DNA of 64,000 nucleotides, from the NCBI RefSeq assembly GCF_900106045.1, contig NZ_LT629802.1, forward strand, positions 2,542,001 to 2,606,000, read 5' to 3'. Numbering within the stretch: position 1 is the first letter of the stretch; every line of letters starts with the position of its first letter. The notes below the pieces were generated by a model, which saw nothing but the letters and a program-made list of their open reading frames with translations, did no database searches and was not told the DNA's origin. The translations under genes were made by a program, and so were the position numbers. Shown here piece after piece: positions 46,524 through 56,700 of this stretch. This DNA is from Pseudomonas mucidolens. GTDB taxonomy: Bacteria > Pseudomonadota > Gammaproteobacteria > Pseudomonadales > Pseudomonadaceae.

Positions 46524-47306
46524 ATGCCAAATCGTTTTGCCTACACATCGTTGTTGCTTGCCAGCGTCATTCTTGCTTCCTGCGCCAACCAGCCAAACTC
46601 CGATGGCAGCTACCAGCGCTACATGCAACTGGCCGGCGACCTGCAACAACGCGGTGATGCAGGATCTGCCGCGGCCTTGTACGAAAAAGCCAGCCAGGAA
46701 CCGGACGCCCAGATCGAGGCCTGGTTGAAGCTGGGCGAGGCGCGCCTGGCAACCGGCGATGCGCGTGCCGCCGAGCGCGCCTATCAGCAAGCGCTGGAGC
46801 GCAACCCCGAAAGTGTCGCGGCATTGCTCGGCGTCGGCACTGCCCAACTGCACCAGGGCAAACTGGAGCGGGCAATCACCTCCCTGACCCAGGCCAGCGC
46901 GGGCAACGCTTCCCCCGAAGCGTTCAACCGCCAGGGGGTGGCGCAGATGCTGCGTGGCCAGCCAGCGGCGGCCCAGGTGGCGTTCGCCCAAAGCCTGGTC
47001 CTGGTCCCCACCAACCTGGATACCCAATGCAACCTGGCACTCGCCTACGCCTTGGGCGGCCAGCCGCAACGGGCGCTGCAAACCATCAAGGCGGTACGCG
47101 AGTCGCCCCGCGCCCAGGCCAGCCACCAACGCAACGCCCTGCTGGTCATGGTGTTGAGCGGCCGCGAAAAGGATCTCAAGACCCAGAATCTGGAAGACAT
47201 CACGCCCCAGCAATACACCCGGTTGCTGACCGAGGCCCGACGCATCAAGGCCATCCAAGACCCGGTGATCCAGGCCCATGAGCTGGGGCTGGTCGGCAGC
47301 CGCTGA
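46524..47306 (+). CDS. TadD-like TPR lipoprotein
   Basis: A 260-residue protein. The ATG at 46524 gives a lipoprotein signal ending SVILASCANQ. At least four TPRs follow (AGSAAALYEKASQEPDAQIE, ARLATGDARAAERAYQQALE, LLGVGTAQLHQGKLERAI, LALAYALGGQPQRAL). The layout matches TadD of Tad pili and pilotin-like TPR proteins that help assemble secretins. It is the only gene of the secretion region on the plus strand, lying between the two secretin parts. It should assist secretin assembly at the outer membrane (inference). Confidence 0.8.
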   Translation: MPNRFAYTSLLLASVILASCANQPNSDGSYQRYMQLAGDLQQRGDAGSAAALYEKASQEPDAQIEAWLKLGEARLATGDARAAERAYQQALERNPESVAALLGVGTAQLHQGKLERAITSLTQASAGNASPEAFNRQGVAQMLRGQPAAAQVAFAQSLVLVPTNLDTQCNLALAYALGGQPQRALQTIKAVRESPRAQASHQRNALLVMVLSGREKDLKTQNLEDITPQQYTRLLTEARRIKAIQDPVIQAHELGLVGSR

Positions 47307-47317
47307 GCCAGAATGCT

Positions 47318-47743
47318 TCATTGACCCTCCTGCTTGTCGGCCTTGGCCTGCTGCTCGGCCAACCGCCGACGCAGCTCTTCGCGATCGTAACCTTCGATGT
47401 AGACCTGGGCTGCCCGGCCAACCGGCGCGGCCATGGTGGGGCCAGTCGCCCGGCCCTCGATCAGATCCGAAGGCTGCTCGACCATCTGCAGCAGTATCAG
47501 GTTATTCGCGCAACCCGGCGGCAGCAGGCGCGAATAGCTCCCAGCATCGGTATAGAAGCTGTCTTCGACCGGTGGTTCGAGGCACGCCACCGGCACCCGC
47601 TCAATGCGATCATCGGCACGGATGAAGGCTTGGTAGTCTGGCGAATAGCTCACCGGATCAAGCTGAGTCTTGCAGGCAGTCAGTAGCCACAGCACGCCGA
47701 ACAACAGAGCGGTCAGGGGCAGGTGAGACGATTGAAGGTTCAT
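47318..47743 (-). CDS. CpaD/RcpB-like pilus-assembly lipoprotein
   Basis: A 141-residue protein. The ATG at 47743 (AGGAGC upstream) gives a lipobox LLTACK. The mature part has YSRLLPPGCANNLILLQMVE followed by QPSDLIEGR, the hallmark of CpaD proteins (GCANxxNLxxMVxxPxDL), which work with CpaC/RcpA secretins in Tad pili. It is shorter than typical CpaD. It follows secretin part 2 by 13 bases. Its presence in a T3SS operon is unusual. Confidence 0.75.
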   Translation of the reverse strand: MNLQSSHLPLTALLFGVLWLLTACKTQLDPVSYSPDYQAFIRADDRIERVPVACLEPPVEDSFYTDAGSYSRLLPPGCANNLILLQMVEQPSDLIEGRATGPTMAAPVGRAAQVYIEGYDREELRRRLAEQQAKADKQEGQ

Positions 47744-47756
47744 ACTCGCTCCTGGC

Positions 47757-49091
47757 TCAATTGATGTAGAAACCAAACATGTCGCTGCTGCGCGGTCCGC
47801 CAGACGTGTTGCTCGCGCCCGTGAGCTGGACATCAAGCGGCGTGGCCAGGGCGCGTGTGCGAACCGGCTCTACCAGATACGGAGTGATCAGGATCACCAA
47901 TTCGGTTTCGTTGCGCTGAAAGCGCTTGGAGCGGAATAGATTGCCGAGGATCGGCATCTCGCCCAGCATCGGCACTTTCTCGATGTCCTGGGTACTCTCG
48001 CGCTGGAACAATCCGGCAATGGCGAAGGTCTGGCCGCTGCCAACCTCGACCCGGGTATCGGCACGCCGCACCCGGAACGACGGGACCTGATAGCCGCCGA
48101 CTGACACGGTGCTGGAGCCCATCAGGCTGCTGACTTCCGGGCGCACTTGCAGGGCGATGCGACCGTTGGGCAGCAGGGTCGGGTTGAACATCAGCGAAAC
48201 ACCGTAGGGTTTGTATTCGATCCCTACCGTGTCGCGGTTGACCGGCACCGGCACCGCGACCTCGCCTCCGGCCAGGAAGCTGGCTGTCTGGCCGGTCATG
48301 GCGGTGATATTGGGTTCGGCGAGGATTTCCAGGATGCCATTGCTTTGCAACGCTTCGAGCATCGCATCGATGTTGACGTTACCCGAAGCCAAGCCGGCGC
48401 TGACCACATTGGATGCGCCAGCAGCCGCGCCGGACGCCAGTGCGCCGCCAGTCAACAGGCCAAAAGAAAAGGTGCCGTTGTTGAACAGGGCATTCCAATT
48501 CACACCGTAGCGCAACAATTCCGAGCGCGAGACTTCGGCGAAGCGCACCCGCAGGTTGACCTGGGCCGAGCCTGAGTAGGACGTCGTGTTGAGGACTGAG
48601 CCAAAGTCCTGGCCTTCAGTGTCGAGCAGGCTGTTGAGGTCGGTTGCTTCGCCGACGCTGTTGACCATGCCGCGGGTCACCATGCGATTGCCGACGGCGC
48701 TCACCTGGACATTGCTCCCGGAGTGCAGGTCCCGCAACGGCCGGGTCACTGCCTGGGTGCCACGATTGACTGCCAGACTCAGGCTGGCCAGCTCTTCACC
48801 CTCGGCGCTCAGGGCAATCAGGCTGGTTTGCCCTGGCGTCTTACCGAACACATAGATCACACCAGGCGAAACCACCTGCAGATCAGCGATGCCAGGCTCT
48901 GCAACCAGCACCGACTCGACCGGGTCCTGGAAATGCAGGATGCGACCTTCGCCCTGAGCCAGATCCAGGGTGGCCCTGCTGCCCGAGGCGATAACCTGCG
49001 CACGCGCCAGTTGCGGCAGCAGTACGACTGACGCAAGGGCGATCCAGAAACCGAAATACACAGGCACACGCAACGGCGCAAAACACATCAT
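47757..49091 (-). CDS. T3SS secretin part 2 (RhcC2-like, Tad CpaC/RcpA-type pore)
   Basis: A 444-residue outer-membrane secretin. The signal core FWIALASVVLLPQLARA is followed by a CpaC/RcpA-style N-terminus: GEGRILHFQDPVESVLVAEP and VSPGVIYVFGKTPGQTSLIAL. The pore domain includes ILAEPNITAMTGQTASFLAG, GEVAVPVP, and the C-terminal EKVPMLGEMPILGNLFRSKR with ELVILITPYLVEPV. This is closer to Tad-pilus secretins than to the HrcC/YscC type. The start overlaps the sctV stop (TAATG). It probably forms the outer ring with part 1. Confidence 0.88.
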   Translation of the reverse strand: MMCFAPLRVPVYFGFWIALASVVLLPQLARAQVIASGSRATLDLAQGEGRILHFQDPVESVLVAEPGIADLQVVSPGVIYVFGKTPGQTSLIALSAEGEELASLSLAVNRGTQAVTRPLRDLHSGSNVQVSAVGNRMVTRGMVNSVGEATDLNSLLDTEGQDFGSVLNTTSYSGSAQVNLRVRFAEVSRSELLRYGVNWNALFNNGTFSFGLLTGGALASGAAAGASNVVSAGLASGNVNIDAMLEALQSNGILEILAEPNITAMTGQTASFLAGGEVAVPVPVNRDTVGIEYKPYGVSLMFNPTLLPNGRIALQVRPEVSSLMGSSTVSVGGYQVPSFRVRRADTRVEVGSGQTFAIAGLFQRESTQDIEKVPMLGEMPILGNLFRSKRFQRNETELVILITPYLVEPVRTRALATPLDVQLTGASNTSGGPRSSDMFGFYIN

Positions 49092-51226
49092 TAAGCAGTC
49101 GCCATTGAAGTAAGGGAAGCACCACCGGCTGTCCGGCGGTCGGTAATTTCAGTCAAGCTGATGGAGCCGATGGCCTGCAGGTTGTACTCACCGGCCAGCT
49201 CGCGGAACGACAGCACCGCCAACTCCAGCTCGCCACGCACCACCAGCCGACGCAGGCTGCGACGCAAATCGGGGTGTACCAACAGGACACTGCGATTACC
49301 CTCGGCCAGGTGCCCGCAAACGGTACGCAATTGGGTCAGCAATGACCGGCTGGCATGCTCGTTGAGCAACTCGCGTGGGTTGTCGGCTCGGCGCAGATAA
49401 GCACGCAACTGTTCTTCAACCGCGGGGGTCAGCACAAAGGCGGTGATGACACGGTTACGGTCGGCGTACTGGTGGCTGATCTGCCGCGCCAGACTGGCGC
49501 GCAGGTGATCGGCCAGGCGCGCGGCATCCGGCTCGCGGGCGCCCCACTCGACCATGGCTTCGAGCAAGGCACGCTGGTTGCGGATCGACACACCCTCCGC
49601 GACCAACAGACGCAGGGTTTCCGCCAGACGCTGCAAGGGCACGTTGCGCAGTACTTCCTTGATCAACTCGTCATAGCTGGCTTCCATGCGTTCCAGAATC
49701 CTGCGGGTTTCCTGAATGCCCAGAAAGCTCGCCGCATTACGGCGCAGGCTGCGCTCGAGGATGGCTCGCAGGACTTCAGCGACGCTGAGAAACCCGATAC
49801 CGGCCTCCTCCAGTAGCCCCTGATGAGCACGCTCAATCCATTGCGCCGGGCGACTGTGCAACGGCGACGGTGCCTCCAACGCATGGATTTCCAGCAGTTG
49901 TACGTGCACCAGATCGTCCTTGAGCATCAAGCAACCGACCGGTATCTCGCCCTCGCTGATCGGCACGCCCTCGAGCTCGACCACGAAGCCATTGGCGGGC
50001 AGATTGCGATCGATGTAGATGTCCGGCACCGGCACCTCGATACCCAGGTCGCCGCGAAGTTCATGGCACAAGGCTTCGATACGCTGGCGCAGCGGCAGTT
50101 CGGGCGCCACCTGGGCCACTTCCAGGCCGATGCTCAGCAGCACCCGGCAGTCCAATGGCTTGGCCAGGGTTGCGTACTGCTCGATCGGCTCGTCTGCAAG
50201 CACCGCGACTTCGCTGGCCCCTTCGGCAACCTCGGGTTGGGGCGCTTTGTCGCGGCGGTAGATCGTGAATGCAGCAACCCCCAGCAACGCCGACAAGCCG
50301 ATAAATACCAGGGCGGGAAAACCCGGCAGTAACGCCACGCCCAGCAGGATCAAAGCAGTCAAGCCCAGGGCCTGGGCGCTGTAACCCAACTGGTGAAGGA
50401 TCTCGCTGCCCAGGTTGCCTTCGGTAGTGCCACTGTTGACCCGGGTCACCACCATGCCGGCCGCGACCGAGATCAACAGCGCCGGGATCTGGGCGATCAG
50501 GCCGTCGCCGACGGTCAGCAGCGAATAGGTGTGCGCCGCATCGGCGAACGACATATTCCGTTCGACCATGCCGATCATCATGCCACCCAGCAGGTTGACC
50601 GCCAGGATCACCAGACTGGCAATCGCATCGCCCTTGACGAACTTCATGGCGCCATCCATCGCACCGAACATCTGGCTTTCACGTTCCAGGCGCGAGCGTC
50701 GACGACGGGCTTCATGCTGATCGATATCGCCGTTGCGCAAGTCGTTGTCGATGCTCATCTGCTTGCCTGGCATGGCATCCAGGGTGAAGCGCGCCGCCAC
50801 TTCGGCCACACGCTCGGCACCTTTGGTGATCACCACGAACTGGGCCACGGTGATGATCAGAAATACCACCAACCCCACCACGACCTGGCCTGCGATGACA
50901 AAATCGCCAAACGCCTTGACGATGTGCCCGGCGTTGCCGTCGAGCAGGATCAGACGCGTGGTGGTGATCGACAGGGACAGACGAAACAGCGTGCTTAACA
51001 GGATCAGCGGCGGCAGTGCCGAGAACTCCACCGAGTGCTTGATGTAGAAGGCGACGATAAGGATCAGGATGCTCAGCGAGATGTTCAGGCCGATTAGCGT
51101 ATCCACCAGCCAGGTTGGCAGCGGAATAATCATCATCACGATAGCCATCAGCATGAAGGCGACGACGATCACGTCGCTGCGCTGGGCGGCCATACGAGCC
51201 AATGCGTTAAGGCGGTCGAAGAACAT
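49091..51226 (-). CDS. sctV: T3SS major export-gate protein SctV
   Basis: A 711-residue protein. The ATG at 51226 overlaps the stop of the TPR gene; a longer frame begins inside that gene. The N-terminal half has about eight membrane segments with LIGLNISLSILILIVAFYIK, STLFRLSLSITTTRLILL and DAMPGKQMSIDNDLRNGDID (the FHIPEP region). The cytoplasmic C-terminal half begins near 340 (SIGLEVAQVAPEL). It forms the nonameric export gate and selects substrates. Confidence 0.95.
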   Translation of the reverse strand: MFFDRLNALARMAAQRSDVIVVAFMLMAIVMMIIPLPTWLVDTLIGLNISLSILILIVAFYIKHSVEFSALPPLILLSTLFRLSLSITTTRLILLDGNAGHIVKAFGDFVIAGQVVVGLVVFLIITVAQFVVITKGAERVAEVAARFTLDAMPGKQMSIDNDLRNGDIDQHEARRRRSRLERESQMFGAMDGAMKFVKGDAIASLVILAVNLLGGMMIGMVERNMSFADAAHTYSLLTVGDGLIAQIPALLISVAAGMVVTRVNSGTTEGNLGSEILHQLGYSAQALGLTALILLGVALLPGFPALVFIGLSALLGVAAFTIYRRDKAPQPEVAEGASEVAVLADEPIEQYATLAKPLDCRVLLSIGLEVAQVAPELPLRQRIEALCHELRGDLGIEVPVPDIYIDRNLPANGFVVELEGVPISEGEIPVGCLMLKDDLVHVQLLEIHALEAPSPLHSRPAQWIERAHQGLLEEAGIGFLSVAEVLRAILERSLRRNAASFLGIQETRRILERMEASYDELIKEVLRNVPLQRLAETLRLLVAEGVSIRNQRALLEAMVEWGAREPDAARLADHLRASLARQISHQYADRNRVITAFVLTPAVEEQLRAYLRRADNPRELLNEHASRSLLTQLRTVCGHLAEGNRSVLLVHPDLRRSLRRLVVRGELELAVLSFRELAGEYNLQAIGSISLTEITDRRTAGGASLTSMATA

Positions 51227-51561
51227 TATTGCGCGGCTCTGCGGGCGGTCAGATAACGTTTGAAACACTGGCGCGCCTCATTCTTGCGCCCGCCGCTCCA
51301 CAACGCACGGCTGCGTAACAGCCAGAGGCCAGAGGACTCGCCGTCCAGTTCGACCAAGCGGTCCAGCGCCGACAGGGCGCGCTCGGCCTGGCCGCTGTCG
51401 GTAAAGGCCATGACCAGATTGCGCAGCAACGCAGTGTCGCCGGGCGCCATCTGCACGGCGATCAACAGCAGCACCAAGGCACGCTGCGACTGGCCGCTAC
51501 GGCGATACAACTCGCCCATGCCCTTGAGCAGATCGACGCAGTCCTGTTCCTGACGATTCAT
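51226..51561 (-). CDS. TPR-containing T3SS accessory protein (Y4yS/SctY-like)
   Basis: A 111-residue cytoplasmic TPR protein: LLKGMGELYRRSGQSQRALV, LIAVQMAPGDTALLRNLVMA, AERALSALDRLVELDGESSG. It lies between the 120-aa gene and sctV, overlapping both. Small TPR proteins in this place (HrpG/YscY-like, Y4yS in rhizobia) act as chaperones or assist SctV. The role is inferred from family and order. Confidence 0.75.
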   Translation of the reverse strand: MNRQEQDCVDLLKGMGELYRRSGQSQRALVLLLIAVQMAPGDTALLRNLVMAFTDSGQAERALSALDRLVELDGESSGLWLLRSRALWSGGRKNEARQCFKRYLTARRAAQ

Positions 51562-51920
51562 GACTCGATCACCTCGGCGCGTTGCTCTTCGAGCAAGCGG
51601 CGCAGGGCGATTTCTTCGCTGATCAGTTCATGGGCCAACACCTTGATGTCGGGCTCGGCATCCAGGGTGGGAATCACGTTGTCCAAGACGTATTCGAGAA
51701 TCTCCATCGAGCGGCGACTGCCGAACAGCTCGGCCGTCATACCCTCAACGATGCCCGACTGCTCAATCTCGGCACGCAGCGAACGGCGTGCCAGCACCGC
51801 GCGCTGACCCAGCACCGCCTCGAAGCGCCCACCTTGGCGCGCCTTGGCCGGCTGGACGCTGTCTACCGCCGGGGTTCTTTCGGCGGTTGTCGGTAAGGGC
51901 GCACCCGGATCAATTCTCAT
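51558..51920 (-). CDS. 120-aa T3SS-associated protein, unrecognised
   Basis: No family recognised. The N-terminal 40 residues are Pro/Ala-rich. The rest is predicted helical (RRSLRAEIEQSGIVEGMTAE, SRRSMEILEYVLDNVIP, AHELISEEIALRRLLEEQRA) with an acidic C-terminus. It overlaps sctD and the TPR gene by four bases each, so it is translated with them and is surely part of the machine or its regulation. A short gatekeeper or chaperone is possible, but I see no proof. Confidence 0.7.
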   Translation of the reverse strand: MRIDPGAPLPTTAERTPAVDSVQPAKARQGGRFEAVLGQRAVLARRSLRAEIEQSGIVEGMTAELFGSRRSMEILEYVLDNVIPTLDAEPDIKVLAHELISEEIALRRLLEEQRAEVIES

Positions 51921-52864
51921 AAGGTGAGCGTGAACCTTTCTTCACCGCGGGCGAGAATTACCTGATGGCTCTCGATGCGTTCGAGCATCCAGTTGTCGGC
52001 CAATGCAGCCCCTGGAAACAGGCGTTCGCCGTCGTCGTTGATCACATACGGGTTATCGCCGAACCAAACCGCCTGAAAACGCACACGGGGCTTGGCGATT
52101 TCGTTGCGGGCCACCACGCCGGGGAGCAACATCACCTGTTGGCCGAAGTGGCGATCAAAGGCTTGCTGCACGTCAAGCCACTGGCTTTTCTGGGTTGGGC
52201 CATAAGTCCCCTGGGCACTGAGCTGGCCATCGACTTCGCTGACCTTGATCTGGTGCAGGTCTGACCTGGCAAGCTGCTGTTCGAGCCACGCCTTGGCCTG
52301 CGCGGTGGTCTGCGTCGGTTCATCGGGCACGGCCAGCGCAGCGGCCTTGTCAGCGCCGTTCAACGCCTGCGGCGAGACCGGCTCGCCCCGGAAGGCAAAG
52401 GCGCCCACGCACAAAAACATCAGCAGCAAGGCCATGATCCACCGCAGCTTGCGCTGCCAGGCAGGTGGTATAGCTGGAGCCGCTATCGGCTCCAGGCATG
52501 CGGTGTCGCGACTGAGGGTCAGGCGGGCCTCGCCGATGCGAATATCCACGGGCAAATGCGCACGATGCCCCTTGCCGGCGGGAATGAGCATTTCCCGGGC
52601 ATGGGGGGCGCGCACGAACACGTCGCCGCCAATTGCTTCGACGGCCACCTGGCCAGCGCTGAAACGCAACGCCATATGACGTTCGACGATGCCTGCGTCG
52701 CTGAGCAACAGATCAGCATTTGCGGCACAGCCAAGAATGTAGACGGGCTTGTCCAGGGGCAAGCAAACTCCCTGATGCAGACCGTGGGTGATATCAAGCA
52801 CCGGCAGCCCTTTGCCCGTAGTGGCTACGGCTGGGACCGCGGCAAGGAAAGTCAAGGCCGTCAT
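51917..52864 (-). CDS. sctD: T3SS inner-membrane ring protein SctD
   Basis: A 315-residue protein. The N-terminal cytoplasmic FHA-like domain (LDITHGLHQGVCLPLDKPVY, LLLSDAGIVERHMALRFSAG) is followed by one membrane helix near 139-157 (WIMALLLMFLCVGAFAF) and a periplasmic ring-building part with BON-like repeats (DLHQIKVSEVDGQLSAQGTY). It fits YscD/HrpQ/Y4yQ. It is the first core gene of the sctD-sctV-secretin operon; the ribosome binding site is weak. Confidence 0.85.
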   Translation of the reverse strand: MTALTFLAAVPAVATTGKGLPVLDITHGLHQGVCLPLDKPVYILGCAANADLLLSDAGIVERHMALRFSAGQVAVEAIGGDVFVRAPHAREMLIPAGKGHRAHLPVDIRIGEARLTLSRDTACLEPIAAPAIPPAWQRKLRWIMALLLMFLCVGAFAFRGEPVSPQALNGADKAAALAVPDEPTQTTAQAKAWLEQQLARSDLHQIKVSEVDGQLSAQGTYGPTQKSQWLDVQQAFDRHFGQQVMLLPGVVARNEIAKPRVRFQAVWFGDNPYVINDDGERLFPGAALADNWMLERIESHQVILARGEERFTLTL

Positions 52865-52993
52865 GGTTGTATTACCGGAATAAGACTTGCGGACAAATAC
52901 CTATGAGGCGCAGATAACGCTGTCATGTTTTCAAGGCTTGGCGCGACCACGAACAGACATGCAGGCAGCCATGAGGCTGCCCGCATGACGACA

Positions 52994-53155
52994 TCAGTTC
53001 TGAGGACGCTGTTTGGTGGCGTCGAGCTCAGCTTTCTTAGCGGTGGACAGCTCGGTGATCTTGGCCGATTTTTCGATCGCCATGTTGAAAGTGGCTTCCA
53101 TTTTAGCGATAGCCGAGTCAGCGTTGCCGGAACTTACTGGGGGAGTCGTGCTCAT
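52994..53155 (-). CDS. 53-aa small protein sharing its C-terminal tail with the 154-aa T3SS protein
   Basis: A 53-residue protein with strong AGGAGA and ATG at 53155. Read on the minus strand: MSTTPPVSSGNADSAIAKME, then a helix ending KSAKITEL, and a tail with AELDATKQRPQN. The last 25 residues are almost the same as the end of the 154-aa protein at 57405. It has no signal peptide and no Cys. Size and helix suggest an exported filament subunit or harpin-like protein. It sits in front of sctD. Confidence 0.65.
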   Translation of the reverse strand: MSTTPPVSSGNADSAIAKMEATFNMAIEKSAKITELSTAKKAELDATKQRPQN

Positions 53156-53358
53156 GGTGGTTCTCCTAATCGGTGAGAGATACTTGCGCCGCCAAGCGGC
53201 CCACTAATGTTGCCAATCGAAGAATAGGGATCGAATATTACAGTTCAACGTCTAACAGGTGTTTTAATCTCGACGCCAACTATTATCTTGTTCTGAGCAG
53301 CACCATAAACACCGGCGACACGGCTAAGGCTGAACAGTTAAGGGAACGCCGACTACTT

Positions 53359-53474
53359 TAGGAGCGAGGGCGCGCGCGCCCAGCCCTTGCTCGCGAAAAA
53401 CATCAACGATAACGCGTGCATTCGGGATAAACACGGTGCCTTGGCGCTCTTCGCGAGCAAGCTCGCTCCTACAG
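53359..53474. repeat. REP pair of a second type, copy 4
   Basis: AGGAGCGAGGGCGCGCGCGC...TTGCTCGCGAA and, about 60 bases on, TTCGCGAGCAAGCTCGCTCC in inverse orientation. This is the common AGCTTGCTCGCG family of Pseudomonas repeats, different from the TGTGGCGAG type. Confidence 0.7.
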
Positions 53475-53684
53475 ATCGGCATCAATATAAGATGCTCTTG
53501 CAGCTGAAATCAGAGTGCCGGACCAACTATTCCCCCCACCTAAAAAACAAACAGAAAGATCAAATAACCCATAAATACCTATGGATCTTTTCTGAATAGA
53601 AGATCCATTTTTATCAACTAAGCATTGATGGCCAGTTGCAATCAGTTCTACGTAAGCTATTGGATACCACCCGATTTCATTTGC

Positions 53685-53721
53685 AAAAACGGGCATAACT
53701 GAAACAGTTACGCCCGTTTTT
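53685..53721 (-). terminator. rho-independent terminator of hrpK-like gene 2
   Basis: AAAAACGGGC, TAACTG and a loop pair with CAGTTA and GCCCGTTTTT. In the leftward direction it forms a long stem followed by TTTTTG. It is 29 bases after the stop of the 1118-residue gene. Confidence 0.85.
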
Positions 53722-53749
53722 GTAAGCTCGCTATCTGCGCGTGTCAGAC

Positions 53750-56700
53750 TCAGGAAGCGATGGTGCTCTCTTCACCCGGCCACTCCTCGTAAGGGATATC
53801 CCAGATATCACCGTGCGGTACACCGTCGATCTCATACTGGGTCAGGTAATCGCTCAGGGCATCCGCGAACTTGCCCACCCGTTTCTCCTGCTTGACTTCC
53901 TCGATCAGGCCCGGAATGAGCAGTGCCAGCGCAGCCACACCCGCCGCCGCGAAGCCCAGGCCGCCCGCTAACATCGAGATCCGCGAAGCGGCAACCGCCG
54001 AAACGTTCATTGCGCTGGCGCCCGCTTCAACCGCCGAAGCCAGGCCGGCCATAATCCCCAGCGAACCGGCCGTGATATTCATGCCGCCGGCAACCGTATC
54101 GCCTTTCCTGAGCGCGTTGACGCCATCGAAGATGCCGTAGGCGCCAGCAGCGATAGCAGCAATGCCACCAATGCCCTTGGCCGCGTTTTCCATGCCCTTG
54201 AGGTTGGCGGTCACGCTTTTCAGCGGATCGTCCATCTTTTTGATCAGGTCGCCGAACTGGTCACCCGAAAGCTTGTCCTTCACACCCTTGAGGTAATCCT
54301 GATAGTTCTTGAGACCACCTTCAGCCAGGAGCGTGGCGGACTGTACCGAACCGGTGGCGATGTCAACGGTCTGCCGCTCGGTTAGCTTCCCGGCGTTGTT
54401 GGCGCCCTTGGCGATGGTAACGCCGGCCATGAACAACCCGCTCACACCGTGCAGGACGCCTTTGCTCGAAGCCTCCTTGAGCGACGAGTCCTTGCTGAAT
54501 ACATCCAGCGCATCCAAGGTCTTGGTGCCTTGGCGAAGCAGGTCCCAGTCGCCCCTGAAGTTGGCAAGGACCTGGTCTGGCGTCGCGACGGTGCCGTCGG
54601 CATTGACGAGCAACTGCGGGTTTTCCTTGCTGATCTGCTCGATGATTTTCTTGACCTTGGCCTCATCCAGCTCAGCACCGCCATTCACGCCGAAGGCCAC
54701 CTTCATATCGTCGAACGAGGCATCCTTGAAGACATTGTCCTGAGCGATCCGGGTGAAGTTTTCGTTGAGCTTTGTGTCGAGCTTGCCAGTGAACTCAGGG
54801 TCCAGTGCCGAGTTGTACAGCGTGACTTCAAGACTGTAGGCACTCATGGCCTCCTCAGGGGTATGGTCCTTGAGCAACTCATTCAGGCGATCACCTGAAG
54901 CCAGCGACTTCTCGTAATAGCTTTCCAATTCGCCATTGGCCTTGGAGCCTTTGACAGCAGCCTGGATTTCACCGGTATTATCGATGCCCAGCGCGCCCTG
55001 GAGGGTCAGCGCAGTACCAAAGAAATCGGCAAGAATCTCCGGCTGCGTGGTCTTGCCATCCTTGGACTTGGCGTCCCATAGCGTATCGAGTGACTTGCCA
55101 GACTTGATTTCGTCGTCGTAGGTCTTTTGCAGGGACTCCTTGAGCCCCTTGTTACCTTCCACCAGCTTGATCAACTCGCTGGAGCCGTGTTCGCTCACGT
55201 ACTGACTGACCTCAGGGTCGCTTTGCAGGATCTCGATGTGCGCGTTCACATCGTCAAGCAGCTTCTGGGCATCAGGATGGCTGCCCACCTTGTTGGCAAT
55301 CGTGACCTGCGACTTGTCGTCCTTCCACATTCCGGCAGCGCTGCCCTGGATGATCAATTGCTGGGCGGCCTTGAGATCCTGCAGAACAGCGGCTTTTTCT
55401 TCTGCCGAATATTTATCCGGGTGATCGAACACGTCCTTGTTCAAGCCTGCGGTATCGACCTTGGCCAAGGCATTGCTGCCGGCGATCCCCGAGAGCAGCG
55501 TGATAACGGAGGTCGCATCCTTGGGTACATTGGCGCTCTTGAGCCAGCCCTGGACATCGGCCTTGCTCAGATCGCCATCAGGATTATTGTCCAATGGGTT
55601 CTTAGCGTTGTCGATGACCTTGAAAGCACCTGGCTGAGACCAGAAATCCAGTGCCTGCTTGGTCTCCTCGTTCAACTGTGAATTCTGGTTCTTGTACTCC
55701 TTGATGTCGTCGGCAGTCAGGTACTTGCCCGCACCGGTCTTGCCCTTGATCGCATCGAAGTTTTCATCAAGGATCGCTGCGTACTTGGCGATCTGCTGCG
55801 ACGCTGGATCGGCATCCGGATTGGTCTTGAGGTAATCCTTGTAGCTGGCGATATCATCGGTTTTCTTGAGATCTGACAGGGCCGAAAAACCGTACTTGCC
55901 GAAGTCCTGCAAGCGACCAGCCTCGGTGCCGTGCTTGGCTTCGCCGCTCTTGGTGAAACCGTCCACACTGCTGTTGAACAGATCACCACCGGACTGGGTA
56001 TTGCCCTTGTCATCGAACATCGTGATGCGATCCATGACCTGCGCGGCCCGGTAGGCGGCATCAGCATCGCTCTCGTAATCGCCGACCTGGTCCTTGAGCA
56101 TGTCCTTGACACCACTCTGGTTCCCCAGGTTCTTGAGCATCGGGTTGTCTTCGATGATGTCTTGCGCCGAACGCTTATCCTCTTTCGGGCGATTCCATAC
56201 GATGCCGATCTTTTCGGCCTGCTCGCGGGCTTCCTTGTTGTCGCCAGCCGACGCAGAGTCCTTGATTTCACCCTTGAGGGCAGAGAAACCCTGCTTGCCG
56301 AAGTCCTGCAGGCGACCGGCTTCAGTGCCATTCTTCGCTTCGCCGCTTTTGGTGAAGCCGTCGACGCGGCCGTTGCCTACGTCTTTGCCGGCAATCTTGC
56401 TGCCCTTGCCATCGAGGGTCTCGATGTGTTCCAGCACCTGGGTCGCACGATAGGCGGCGTCCGGGTCATTTTCGAAATCGCCGACCTGCTCCTTGAGCAT
56501 GTCCTTGACGCTGCTCTGGTTGCCCAGATTCTTGAGCAAGGCATTGTCATCGATGATGTCCCGCGCGGAGCGATCGTCCCCTTCAGGGCGCTCCCACTTG
56601 ATACCCAAGGCCTCGGCCTGTTCACGTACCTTGGGATCATCGCCAGCCTTGGACAGATCCTTGAGCTCGCCCTTGAGGTGGGAGAACCCTTGCCGGCCAA

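Larger units (their letters stand above)
53156..53749. other. intergenic stretch with a REP and a terminator
   Basis: This 594-base stretch separates the hrpK-like gene 2 from the 53-aa gene. It holds a REP pair (53359-53474), an AT-rich part (53500-53660) and a strong terminator (53685-53721). The promoter of the sctD operon should lie near 53170-53350; no GGAACC...CCAC hrp box was found by eye. Confidence 0.5.
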
